Source of the DNA: Chrysopilus asiliformis
Lineage: Eukaryota; Arthropoda; Insecta; Diptera; Rhagionidae
Assembly (NCBI GenBank): GCA_964034945.1
Contig: OZ035960.1
Coordinates: 52,074,706-52,138,705 of the forward strand
Direction of reading: 5' to 3'
Length of the DNA stretch: 64,000 nucleotides
Under the pieces are notes generated by a model, which searched no databases, was not told the origin of the DNA, and worked only from the letters and a program-made list of their open reading frames with translations. Positions 22,885 to 33,699 of the stretch are shown piece after piece. The number at the start of each line of letters is the position of its first letter. Position 1 is the stretch's first letter. A program made the position numbers and the translations under genes.

Positions 22885-24489
22885 GACAAGTTAGGATTGT
22901 TGATAGTTTTCTCGGGAAAACTTGCATTCGTGGGAAAATCAGATCGCTCGTCGTTTTTATGAATCAAATTTTTAAAGTTTTGAAGGCAATTTTTGACGAC
23001 AATTTTTGAAGACAAATATCAGTAATTAAATTTTGCACTATATTAAAAAATGACTTACAGACACATTGATGTAAAACCTTAGATTTTCATTTATTATGCC
23101 AAAAATTCAACATTCATACCAACATGAAGCTTGAAAATAAAATTTTCTCAGACAACCGACGATCGATTTAAAAATTTAATGAAACTAACCAATTAGTTAA
23201 GGTTTTCATTACGCATTTGAACATACACGAAAAGCTACATTTTCACAAGGAGTTCAGAGATTTGTTTCGGCAGTGATATCCAATCAACCTTAAAAATTGC
23301 CTAAGCTTAATTTCTAATTGCTAACAAAGGAAAACGATAACAGCTAAAAAATTCAAATCAACTCTGTCAAAGTCACGCCATTGGTGATCAAAATTCTTAA
23401 CCGTTTGATCTATGCCCGCGAAGTTTCCTAATGTCATGGAGAGCTCGTAAAAAATTGAAATAGAAAAGAGCTGAAAAATAAGCAAAAAACTAGAAAAAAA
23501 TAAACTTCAAATGAAAAAAAAAATCAAAAGGAATTGAATCTCAGAAGCAGCAAGTCATTCAGTTATTTGTGTTTTTCTTCTTTATTTTTTTTTTTGGTGA
23601 TCTAAGACTCCCCTGGGATCTTATGATGGAATCAAAGACTTCCGATGAGCCAGTCAATCATTCCACTGACTTATTTTCTCCTTTAATGTTTGGCCTTTTC
23701 ATTTTATGTACCCATCAAGCACTGCTGGAAAAATTGAAAAATGAACATTTAACAGGCGACCGAATAGCTACCGCACTACTACCTAATTCGATGTCTATTT
23801 GAATGAGTGATGGTGATGGAGCCATGTCTCACGTCTTTTAAAATTCAAATTTTTATTTCATTCTCAGATTAGATTCGTTATTCATTTTTCTTCGTTTTAT
23901 TAAGAGAATCTCCTTCGTACTCTGCACCCTGATGTGTCTCGAAAGAAAGAATGAAAAAAAAACGTTTTCTAAATTTTGAGGTCTTTCTGTGTGGTTAAAC
24001 TTTTTAGTTGATGGAGCACCTCCAATGACATGGGATAAGATTTCTCAATGGCACGGTGGCGTGGCACTTGGGCGATCAAAGTCACGGGGAAACACATGAA
24101 TAGATGATGGGACATGCCATGTAATTGATTTTGCCCACCTGAAAATATTCTAAGCACCCATGGGCCAAAGTTAATGGAGTGCATGAGCCAAACAGATGGA
24201 CAATCGTAAATCTAGATAAAAATTGAAAATTTTATGAATGAAGAACAGATAATGATGGATAAGTTGAATTTTACAAAGTATTCTATATATTCAAATATTG
24301 CCAGGGGGCAATCGTAAAATGCTCATGACGACAAAATGAATTTAGTTAGAAATTTTTCTATTTGTATGGAAGAGGAGCGAAGGAATGATTGAACTGAAGT
24401 TTAATTTATAAAAGAGTTATGTAAAATCATTTTTTAAAGACTTTTTGTTTTTACAAATTTTTTGATACACCGAACCGTTTTCGAAAAAA
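22885..24489. other. No gene seen
   Basis: AT-rich intergenic sequence with no convincing coding frame or repeat. Confidence 0.5.
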
Positions 24490-24615
24490 TCGCAAAAAAG
24501 ACTATTTTTTTGAGGACGGTGTAGGAAAAAAGGATTGATCCGAAAATTTTTTAACACAATTTTCGGATCAATCCTTTTTCCCTACACCGTCCTCAAAAAA
24601 TAGTCTTTTTTGCGA
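24490..24615. repeat. 126-bp near-perfect hairpin
   Basis: Arms of about 58 bp, from TCGCAAAAAAGACTATTTTT through GAGGACGGTGTAGG to GGATTGATCCGAAAAT, are repeated almost perfectly in reverse complement around a loop of about 9 bp. One arm resembles the dispersed 'CGAAAAAATCGCAAAAAA' repeat sequence at 35.9 and 43.3 kb, so it may have arisen by fold-back duplication of a DINE-like segment. Confidence 0.85.
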
Positions 24616-24826
24616 CTTTTCAACAGCACACAAAATCCGAAATTTAAGATTTAATTAGTCAAGTAGCTTCAAATTTAAGTATGATGTTAGACTTCGTTTT
24701 GATTAATGCGATTTTTATCACGTTTTCGATCTTATTCAACTTGTACTACTAGGAATTTTTTTCTTCAAAACTTTTAATCCACCCTCTATTCGTATATTAG
24801 TAGAAATAGTCTCAGGGTTGGTTCCA

Positions 24827-25573
24827 GGGCATCAATCTTTTATTGCGGCGCGTCTGCGTCTTTCGTTCGACGCGAAGAAATCGACGCGACTCAATATTGC
24901 AATCGTATATCTCGACTCAATGTGTGTCGAAAGAAATAATTTAGGATAATTTAGAGGACATTTGGTTTGATTATCAAAATAGTTCAGTTTGTGTATGGCA
25001 TAAAGCACACATTCCATTATTTGATTTTGATTGTCAACATATCTGACATTGCTGGGGCAAAATGTTCACGAACTGTCAAAATGATAAGTGCAATCGAAAT
25101 TAATATCCTCGGTTTGGATAATTCGAATCAAAAAAAAACTATCAATTTACTCCTAATTAGAAGGACACTGAAATCACTGAAAGCATTTAAATCATCGGTG
25201 AAAGTTTCCCATAAATTCATTTTCTTGGTTTTCCCCATCGGATTTTTTTCGAGTGAACCTGTGGCGGATTTTCGCCCATAAATTTGACAAGAGCCGCCAA
25301 CTGATGCTTGTTTTTCTGTTCCCTATAATTTAGTTGTCATAATAAAATATAATGTATATTTAATTTGGTGTTATTTACTTTGGTTTTGGCATTGTTTTAA
25401 ACCACTTCTTACGATATTAATTATAACGAAGTAAACGCCAAAGTCTTTATCGACGCTAGTCAATGCGTCGTAAGGTTTGTGTCGAAGTTTGTTCGACGCG
25501 TCGAGCTACATGATCGACTTTTGTGTTGTGAGACGCGTTTATGCAGACGCGTCGTAATACAAGATTGGTGCCC
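24827..25573. mobile_element. Inverted-repeat element with GACGCG-rich ends, 747 bp
   Basis: Ends GGGCATCAATCTTTTATTGC and, complemented, GGGCACCAATCTTGTATTAC, then GGCGCGTCTGC/GACGCGTCTGC. Subterminal zones carry repeated TCGACGCG words, with an AT-rich centre. A 104-codon frame in the centre (24967-25281) matches nothing I know. No clear target duplication. Confidence 0.65.
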
Positions 25574-25692
25574 AGTTTATGCAAAATTGATTATTGGATA
25601 GAAAAAAAGCATAGGAGAAGCCGAAAAAGGGAGTATTTTGCATTTCGCGTAGTCTAAGTAATTTTTTAATAAGACACGTAAATTATTGAAAT

Positions 25693-25839
25693 TCATTTCT
25701 CCCATAAAAAGTTATTAATCATCGTCCGATATTTGTCTCCATTCACAGTAAAACCTGTGCCAGCTGCGTTTTCTAAATAGTAAGAACCAATCAATCTACC
25801 ACCCCATAAACTACACCAAACAATTACTTTTTTTGTTGC
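25693..25839 (-). pseudogene. mariner transposase fragment
   Basis: The frame reads ATKKVIVWCSLWGGRLIGSY, YLENAAGTGFTVNGDKYRTM and INNFLW, matching the VTVWCGLWAGGIIGPYFFE...VNGDRYRAMINDFL region between the first and second catalytic Asp of mariner transposases. Neither catalytic residue is included and no terminal repeats were found, so it is an orphan fragment. Confidence 0.85.
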
Positions 25840-26168
25840 ATTGGTTTTTCCAATATTTGTCATATTACAATTTTTATAACGATATTTTGGTGATGGAGCA
25901 TTTGTTTCACCATATTTTGTGAAACATATCCAACTTCTATCTACGCACAATATTAATACTTGACATCAAAAACATTAGCATAATCTACTACAAAAACTAT
26001 GAAATATGACAAATTTAAAATATAACCTCACGAACTCCCTTTACTTCTGCTATTGCTAAAAATTTGGTTATCTTCAGATAATTGGAAAAAAAATTAAGAG
26101 AACAAAAAAAGAAAACAAAAAAATAGAGAAAAGATATAGAACAAATAAATTGCTTACTTCAAGGATAT

Positions 26169-26816
26169 GTAGCCACTATTGAGTGTTAGGGTGGCAAAAC
26201 TAGGCTCGGTGAATAAATCGTTTGAGGGTAAAGATGTAGTCTCCGATGTCGTGCGCCGGTCCAGTTTACTCCTGCAAATAAAAACAAAAACAACACGTAA
26301 GTCTATAAGACTTAGTGAGGGCTTACAGTTACCCGCCCTCTACTCGGACAGACCAAGAAGGACACGACGAACGTGTCTCTTCCTTCTGGACCTCTGACGC
26401 TGACAAGAGACACAGGCTCAGGTGAACGACACACGTTCACCTTCCCTGATTCGTCACCTTGTTCAGCGACTCAACAAACTGACGGACAGAATGCAATCTC
26501 CCTCAATACTTCCCTTCCCGAATCATCCCCAAAGAACGACTACAAATATCTACTCTAATCTTTCTTTACTACTTAACAATTAACTATAAACACTCACCAT
26601 AACTAATAAACTGCAAACCACTCACTCGTTATCAATCCGGGTTTGTGACATATCGGTCTGCCATCACTACTTTGACTACTAGTAGCCAACTACGATATGC
26701 AGTTCAAAGTAGATTCGAGTGAGCTAAATAACAAATCCTTAATAATTACCCTAACATGAGGCATGAAAGATTTCATAAGGAATTTATGAATACTTTCATG
26801 CCTCAATAGTGGCTAC
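26169..26816. repeat. Palindrome interrupted by a solo LTR
   Basis: The left 15 bases GTAGCCACTATTGAG (26169-26183) and the sequence 26761-26816 together form a palindrome: 24-bp arms (GTAGCCACTATTGAGGCATG then AAAG, and the complement at 26793-26816) around a 23-bp centre. The 573-bp insertion at 26184-26756 splits the left arm. Confidence 0.8.
26184..26756. mobile_element. Probable solo LTR with TGAG duplication
   Basis: The segment begins TGTTAGGGT and ends ACCCTAACA, the 5'-TG...CA-3' inverted ends of a long terminal repeat, and is flanked by TGAG on both sides (26180-26183, 26757-26760). It is richer in GC than its surroundings and contains AATAAA-type signals. No internal gag-pol region is present, so it would be the product of LTR recombination. 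A non-coding DNA transposon with 9-bp ends is the alternative. Confidence 0.6.
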
Positions 26817-27105
26817 TGAAAAGAAACGGATTTTCATATTTGAAATCAGCAAGCCAAAATCCCAAAGTAACAAGAATTATATTAAACATATGATTCTCAA
26901 CGCGACGATTCTCCGTAGGCAGTGTGAGCAGTGTGGGCAGTGCCCACGAAGGATCATTGCGTTGAACCAAAAGAAAATTCCGAATGCAGTTAGATCTGAC
27001 CGTTTGAGCGGATTTATATTTCTTGAACTCCGCCAAAAAAATCCAGTCCAAAAATCCCGTTAAAAAATCCGGCCAAATCACACGAACACAGATTTCTGAT
27101 ACATA

Positions 27106-27590
27106 CAGTAATCCCTGGATAACCGCTTCTCGGATAACTGCGTAACCCTTTTAAGTGAAACAGTAATTCGAACCCCGTGCACATTTTTAAGGATTCCATA
27201 CAATATTTATCGATTAACTACAATTCGCTTAAGAGTAAAACCCTTATTACTGTACAAAAAATAGTCCTCAATTTTTTTTCTCCGTTACATATTTTCTCTC
27301 GGATAAGTGCACAAGTGCTTTTTTCCTTTTCATTTTTAACACTTTTTCTTGATCGTATTTTCATATCCCACTGGAAGGGGTAGAAACCAGTGCAATTATG
27401 TTTTGATCTCACAATCCTGGAAAGTAAATACACTTTCTGCAATTATGGACCCTGATAAGTGCAAAATTTCGTGCAGTAAAAAGGATCCCGCATAAATGAA
27501 AAATTTTATTGTTAAAAGAAGACGCAAACCCTCGTAACTGCACAACAATTTCTTGAATTTTTCCCATGTGCAGTTATCCGGGGATTACTG
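27106..27590. mobile_element. pogo-like miniature element, 485 bp
   Basis: Ends CAGTAATCCCTGGATAAC and, complemented, CAGTAATCCCCGGATAACTG are flanked by TA on both sides (27104-27105, 27591-27592), as in pogo/Tigger elements. Internal sequence repeats GTAACTGCAC-like words. There is no transposase. Confidence 0.85.
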
Positions 27591-27840
27591 TATAACGAAA
27601 AAAAAATCCAATAAAGTAAAAAAAAGGTAATTAGTCTAAGAAAAGAGATGTTCTACTCTGGATTGTCCTCTAAACGTGCCTTTACATAATTATTCAATTT
27701 TAACACCGGAATTCCTTTCGCATAGAATTCCAACATCACGACTTGTCATAGAAATTTTAAAATTCATGGAAATACTGTAAAATTATAAATCATAGTAACA
27801 CAAGCAATTTAAATATTTTTATATCCATATATATAAAAAT

Positions 27841-28605
27841 CAGTGTTGTTCCTCTACGCGTAGACTTTAATTGTCTACACTTCAGTGTAGACAATAGCGT
27901 AGACAATAGATTTGGCGTAGACAATGTCGACTTTGGCGTAGACAATGTCGACTTTGCGTAGACAATGTAGACTTTCTCATATCTGTCAAAACAAAGTCAT
28001 CAGTTAGTCATAAATTCTTGAATTAGCTTTGGTAGTTTTTATTTTTAATATTTTTTATACTCCACTAGGGGTATTTGATTTACTTTATTTGATTTGAATT
28101 ACTTCCATATAGATTTGCGTCTGTCTGTAAATACGACAACTCTCAACAGAATTCAACGGACAAGAAACAAACGTGTTTTTCGAAAAAATTAAACAGATAT
28201 TCTTAAATGAGCAAAGCCATCCCATACAAATGAATCAGTTTTTTAAATAAACGGTTCGTTATATAGAAAAATGTGTAAAGCAAAAAGATTTTAGAATTCA
28301 ATGTGATTTCAATTGCAAAAATTAAAAAAAAAACCGCTTAGATTGCATGAAAAGAATTAGAATTGCCACTAAAGTTTGCTCTGAAGTTCTCCATTACAGC
28401 ATTTGGCGATTGCTTCCTGGAAATTGTGCTTTATTATGTTAAAATTGATTGAAGAAAATGAGATTTTAAAACTAAATCAGCTATCCTTTATTTTATTGAT
28501 TGTCTACATTGTCTACGCGTAGAGAATAGACCATTGTCTACAATAATAGTCTACGCGTAGACAATGGTGTAGTCTACATCACGTAGACTACGCGGCACAA
28601 CACTG
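27841..28605. mobile_element. hAT-like element with GTCTAC repeats, 765 bp
   Basis: An exact 8-bp duplication ATAAAAAT flanks it (27833-27840, 28606-28613). Ends are CAGTGTTGTTCC and, complemented, CAGTGTTGTGCC. Subterminal zones carry many GTCTACGCGTAGAC and GTAGACAATGTC words in both orientations, probably transposase-binding sites. The AT-rich middle encodes nothing recognisable. Confidence 0.88.
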
Positions 28606-28613
28606 ATAAAAAT

Positions 28614-29030
28614 GGATGTTTGTCTGTTTTTTTGTGTGTTTGTTTGAGATTACAAAACTCAAAAACTACTGGACCGATTTTTACGCGGTTTTTTGTAAAA
28701 TCATCTGCGTTGCCAGGAGCAGGTTTTTAGCTATGTTAGATTTTCAAAATTCAAAACAGAAGGTCCTGTAAGGATAACGAAAATATCCTTTTCCCATTCT
28801 TTCCCGGGAAAATTGGCATTATGGGGTTTTTGGGGTCGCTGATCACGAATCCGGTGTTACGATTTCAAAAATCCTAACGGAAGGTCCTGTAAGGATAACT
28901 CAAATATCCTTTTTCCCGTTTTTCCCGAGAAAATCGGCTTAAGGGGGTTTCCGGGGTCGCTGATCGCGAATCCGGTGTTAGATTTTTAAAATTCTAAATG
29001 GAAGGGCCTGTAAGGATAACATTTTTTCCG
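28614..29030 (-). repeat. Retroelement-like tail with 122-bp tandem repeats, locus 2
   Basis: A segment with AAAAACTACTGGACCGATTT, a phrase typical of the 3' parts of insect interspersed repeats, leads into about two and a half units of the same repeat as at 502-870 and 55820-56220, here reversed. Units include GGTCGCTGATCACGAAT and TCCTGTAAGGATAAC. Confidence 0.65.
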
Positions 29031-29404
29031 AAAAGTTTTAAGGTTATTTATGGTTTTTTGGCATTCTAAAATTTATACAAAAAACTTTTAGCTGCCAATG
29101 AAGGGTCTGCTAGTATCAAAATATAAAGCGAAATTATCGTTTTGCAAAGCACACTAAAGATTCTATTTCGATGGGTATTTTTTGCATTCTCAAAATGAGT
29201 TCCAGGTGTCACATCTTACATAATCTTTGGTAATAGTTTAGTGAAAAAAATCCTAGACAACTAAGACCCAGATCGCTTCAGAGTTCAACCTCTGAAATAT
29301 TTGTGCCAGTTAACTGCCAATTAGTATTAAAATTTTCAAAAATAAACCACAATTGCATTTTTAGGTTAGAATAAAAATAGGTATCTTCGAATTTTGAAGG
29401 TCCA

Positions 29405-30310
29405 TGGTCATCTAAATTTAAGGTGACCATACGGAATGGCTGTAAGAGTCCCGGGTTTAGGTATGTTTCCCGGTGCCCCGGAAAATAGTCTTTTGCCCTA
29501 AAATTTCCATAGTGTTATAATTTATCAAATTCTAGAAAAATCTATGTATAAATATGAAAACAAATAATTTAGTTCGGCTAAGAATGGCAGTAAATTATAT
29601 CTGTTACGCCTGGCGTGCATTTTTTCAACGATTTTCCGCAAATGGCGTATGTGTTTTTAAAAAAATTTCGCCTGGGGTATCAGTTGCTGTTTTTAACCCT
29701 TTCAGTCACCACGTACACTATAGTGTACACACTTTTCAGAAGCCATAACTCATAACTTGACTTGGTAGAAAGTGTGTACACTATAGTGTACGTGGTGACT
29801 GAAAGGGTTAAATGCATTTGTGACCCAATTTTGATTTTTTGAGTAAAAAGCTGGACTACAGTGGACGTAATTTAAGAAAAATTAAAATTTTTGATTTTTT
29901 TTTGTTTTAAATGAATACTAATAGCTTAAACATCATTAATTTGTATAGAGAGTATTTTTAACCCCCATAGAAAAAAATATGTACTGAAAGGGTTAAGAAA
30001 TGTAGAGTTATTTATGAAATGAAAAGAACGCGAAAAACTAAGTCAATTTTAGTTTGGGACTGCGCAGCTCTTGATTTAAATCTTTGCGCAACACTTTGTT
30101 TAAAACATTTCGCCTGCGGCGCAGATTTACTAATCCTTTGGCGTTGACATTCGTCCAGATCTACTAATCCTTTGCCCTAGGCTTAAGCAATTTACTTATG
30201 AAATTGCACTTATGACTTTGCAAAGTTAAATTTTTAGTCAATAATATATTAGATGGAAATTTCCCGGTGTCAAAATTGGAAACTTCCGGTGTCAAAGTTC
30301 ACACTAAATT
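29405..30310. repeat. Dispersed repeat with hAT-like GGTGACCATACG end
   Basis: It opens AAGGTGACCATACGGAATGG and contains GGCGTATGTGTTTTTAAAAA and TTTCGCCTG words shared with 48966-49640 and 63205-63430. The end of a relative, ACGTATGGTTACCCTA, is at about 54357-54372. It hosts the piggyBac-like MITE at 29697. Confidence 0.45.
29697..29807. mobile_element. piggyBac-like MITE, 111 bp
   Basis: TTAA on both sides (29693-29696, 29808-29811) and ends CCCTTTCAGTCACCACGTAC with a complementary partner, arms about 39 bp long, joined by about 33 bp. Both arms contain the palindrome GTACACTATAGTGTAC. A third ACTGAAAGGGTTAA motif at 29983-29996 suggests a second or longer related element. Confidence 0.85.
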
Positions 30311-31160
30311 TGGAAAAAATGCCTATATTATACCTTCATATAAAAATAGATTAGTATGCGATATGCTATTAAAAAAAATCACTATTAAAGTCGATATGCT
30401 ATTAAATTTTTTTATCAAAATACCAGGATCTCATTGAATTTAAAGTAAACTTGAATGAATATTCTTCCCATTGCGGCAAGTTCTTTTGAATTTTTATTTA
30501 GGCATTCTTTCGTTGAGACAATGTGTTACATAGTTTATTTTGTTATTGCTCAATTATCGGTAAATAAAAAACTGTCAACGTCTCTATTGGTAATTATAGC
30601 CCAAAAATGAATACAAAGCGCCATTACCGCGCCTTTAGTCAAACAGAAGACATAATTTTTCATTTGACCTATGGAAATCAATGAAATTCCAACCATTTGA
30701 AATGCACATCGTATAATTACAGACGGTAATTGTTAAAGAGGTAAAAAGTTGGGCCGGCGATACTTCTGGCGCCAGAAAGTGGTATTTTTGTCACGTCTGA
30801 ACAAACCTCGGGCTAATGGGCGCGATTATTGTCGGATTCTAAGACTGACGTTGACTGTCATGCAGGGAGGTTGAAATAAATTATGGAAAAAAATGTATTG
30901 AATGCCATTACCCACTATGTGAATTGCATTGTTGCAGCTAAATTGTATATTCATAGAGGTGACTTACATGATTTAATTTATATGGCACTTTTCCGCTTAT
31001 TAGATGCATGGGCGACTTAGAAAATGAAAAAAAATTCTCGCCTCAAACCTTCAATCAATTTTTTTATACACATTGATTCAGCTAATTAACTAAAATTACG
31101 AACTAGTAAAAGGAACAATTTTTCTTTATATAAAAATCATAGATTATAATGTAATATAAG
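30311..31160. other. No gene seen
   Basis: AT-rich intergenic sequence. A 14-bp perfect palindrome TTCTGGCGCCAGAA lies at 30764-30777. No coding signal is seen. Confidence 0.5.
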
Positions 31161-31189
31161 TAAAGGGTCTTTCAATAAGGACAAGTTGT

Positions 31190-33230
31190 GTGTGAGATAT
31201 CCATATAAGAATATGTTGTGGCATTAAGTATGGAATATAATGTCGTTCAAATGTCCACCGCGGCTTTGCTTGGTGGCATGTATTCGGGAGGTCCAATTTT
31301 CGATTACTTTGTCGCATAAATCTGGCTGAATTTGCTGGATGTCGTTTGTTATGTTGGCTTTGAGGGCGGTTTTTTGTTTGCGGTTTTTTCGCATAAACAT
31401 GCAATTTAAGATAGCCCCAAAGGAAGAAGTATAAAAGCGTTAAACAGCATGATCTCAGTGACCAGTTTACGTCGACACCGCGCGAGATAACCATGCTTTG
31501 AAATCGCTCGTGCAGAATGTCCATCGTGGAATGCGCTGTGTGGCATGAAACGCCGTCCTGTTGAAACCACATGTTGTTGGTATCCATATCATCCAGTTTA
31601 GGTCACAACAAGTTACTTATCATCGATCTGTAGCGCTCGCCGTTGATGGTTATGGCAATGCCAGTTTCGTTTTGGAAGAAGTACGGACCGCCCAACTAAC
31701 AATTTTCGTCTCATAAGACTCTACTAGAGTCTTTTGAGAGTTTTCATACAGGGCTATTTCACCCTTGTAGAATGCTACAATTGTCTTATGAGTGGCTCAT
31801 GAGGCTTAAATGGCGCACTTATGAGAACTTTTTTTATTTTATAACAAGACATCAGTTCTTTTTGTAAGAGTCACGAAAGTCTCACAAGAACACTATTTGA
31901 ATTCTAATGAGAGTTTATTGATATTCTCATAAAACTTTCATAACAAGTACTTTATGCTTTGCTAAAAAGAGAAGAGTATATAAAAATATCTAGCCGGTTT
32001 TATTTTTGAAGAGTTAAAGTAATTTTTTAAAGAGTAAAAGTTATTTTTGAAGTGTTTATTTATTTTCGTATCCGAGTCATGTCTACGTTTGCGTATGATA
32101 ATATTGTATTAGAATTTCATATGACATAGATTTTAAATTCTATTTTTTCGGATATATAGACAAAAATTATATGGGGAATGCAATTTTACTGATAATATAA
32201 GATATTTTACTTCGAAAAAACGCGAAACCCCTCGAAAAAATCGAAAAAGTGAGATATATTATACATCGGAAATATAATATGGAAAAATTAAATTTTTAAT
32301 ATAATTGATCAAACTGTTTCAATTGTTTTAATGCGTTTTTGTTTTTAAAGAAAATAGCTTTTTGCAGTGTTTTTAGGTCCTAATTTACATATATAAGCTG
32401 TTTTTGGAATTTCAAAGTTTCACTGTTAAAAAAGATCAAGGGAAAATATGGCGCATGTTGACGAAGATTTATTTTAAGAATAAAATTCTACTAATAAGAA
32501 CATAAGCTCGCGTTATACGAGTTTAAATCTTTTATGTCTCATATGAGCATTTTAACAAGTATTTTTATACTTAAACTTTTACAAGCGCGTTTTTATGAGA
32601 ATCATACGAATTAACTGCTCATAACATTTTTATTTAAGATTTAAACTCTTTAAGTGTTAAGACTTTATAAAAAATATACAATGAGAACATAAGTTTTTAA
32701 AGGCTCGCTACAAGAGTTCAAAAATCGCCTTGCTATAAGCGTAAAAGATTCAGTAGCTCTAGTAGCGTCATACTCTTATAAAAAGAACGCTATCAGAAAA
32801 AATTAGAGTGTCATTACAAGAACTATGTTTTGAGAGTATCCAGTGTGTTAAGAAAGTTTAATGAGAAGATTTCAAAATTCGTAAGAGTTTTGGTCTGGAG
32901 AGTTTGTTAGTTGGGCGATGATTCCACCAGACCAAAATTCACACCAAACAGTGACTTTCACGGGATGCTTTTGTTGCTGGTGTATCTCGTGTGGATTGGT
33001 ATTCCCCAAATCCGACAATTTTGCTTTTTCATATATCCATTCATCCAAAAATGAGCCTCGTCGCTAAAAAAAAGATTTTTTCGGCGAAATTTTTTGAAAA
33101 TAAAATTTGATGAATTGCACGCGTTGTTCAACGCTATAACATTCCATGGTGATTTGTCATACACTACTGAACCATTGACAACAAATTTGACAGATGTTGC
33201 TTTATCAACATGGCCGCTATAACCTAACAA
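31190..33230 (-). pseudogene. mariner transposase, catalytic part, interrupted and decayed
   Basis: Two minus-strand pieces belong to one gene. From 33230 the frame holds FFSDEAHFWMNGYMKKQNCR, with the first catalytic Asp, and stops at 32958. After the inserted element, sequence continues (GPYFF, then TINGERYRSM) into the frame 31587-31144: MWFQQDGVSCHTAHSTMDIL with the second Asp, and LTLLYFFLWGYLK where the third catalytic Asp of the usual PLDFFLWGY is Tyr. Frameshifts, a missing DNA-binding domain, the Asp-to-Tyr change and the insertion make it inactive. Confidence 0.9.
31691..32915. mobile_element. Unclassified 1225-bp element with CCCAACTAACAA ends
   Basis: Perfect 12-bp terminal inverted repeats CCCAACTAACAA/TTGTTAGTTGGG. 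It interrupts the mariner codons for G-I-I-G-P-Y-F-F; removing it with one copy of CG restores ATCATCGGTCCGTAC, so the target duplication is the dinucleotide CG. The interior is AT-rich and packed with CTCATAAG/CTTATGAG words on both strands, with no transposase. I cannot place it in a superfamily with confidence. Confidence 0.8.
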
Positions 33231-33480
33231 ACTTCGGGCGTCCTTATTGAAAGACCATTTATAACCGGGATCACAAAAGTGGTTTTAAAAAGTCAAAATA
33301 CAATTTCCAACGTAAAACTTCTTAAAATTTTTTAACTTAAAAAAGGAAGTTTTATAAAAAGAAGCCACAGGCAACTTTATCAAATTATTGAGGGAATGAA
33401 ATTATGGTTACGGAGAACAAATTAGGTTTCATGCAAATAAATTTTGGTTCTCGCAAAAAAAATTTTGGTTCTCGTGTATA

Positions 33481-33697
33481 TACTACCCAAACCACGAATA
33501 GTTCGCCTATCAAGCATTTTTTAGAACTTATTGCTGAAGACTGATTTGTGTTTTTTAATTCAATCATGAAATATATTTATTTTTAATATAGTTACTTGTT
33601 CATTTTTTATTAGAATTGTCGACAAAATCAAATACGAAAAAAATGCCATTGATTTGAAGTTCTCTTGATAGGCGAACTATTCGTGGTTTGGGTAGTA
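33481..33697. mobile_element. 217-bp MITE with TA duplications
   Basis: Arms of about 34 bp, TACTACCCAAACCACGAATA then GTTCGCCTATCAAG, occur with a perfect complement at the right end. TA flanks are at 33479-33480 and 33698-33699. A Tc1/mariner-type miniature element; no coding. Confidence 0.82.
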
Positions 33698-33699
33698 TA

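Larger units (their letters stand above)
31163..33259 (-). mobile_element. mariner element split by a 1.2-kb insertion
   Basis: Ends AAGGGTCTTTCAATAAGGAC and, complemented, AATGGTCTTTCAATAAGGAC, with TA on both sides (31161-31162, 33260-33261). Without the insertion at 31691-32915 it is about 870 bp, shorter than a full mariner because the coding sequence for the N-terminal DNA-binding domain is missing. Terminal repeats are related to those of the element at 10285-10813. Confidence 0.88.
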
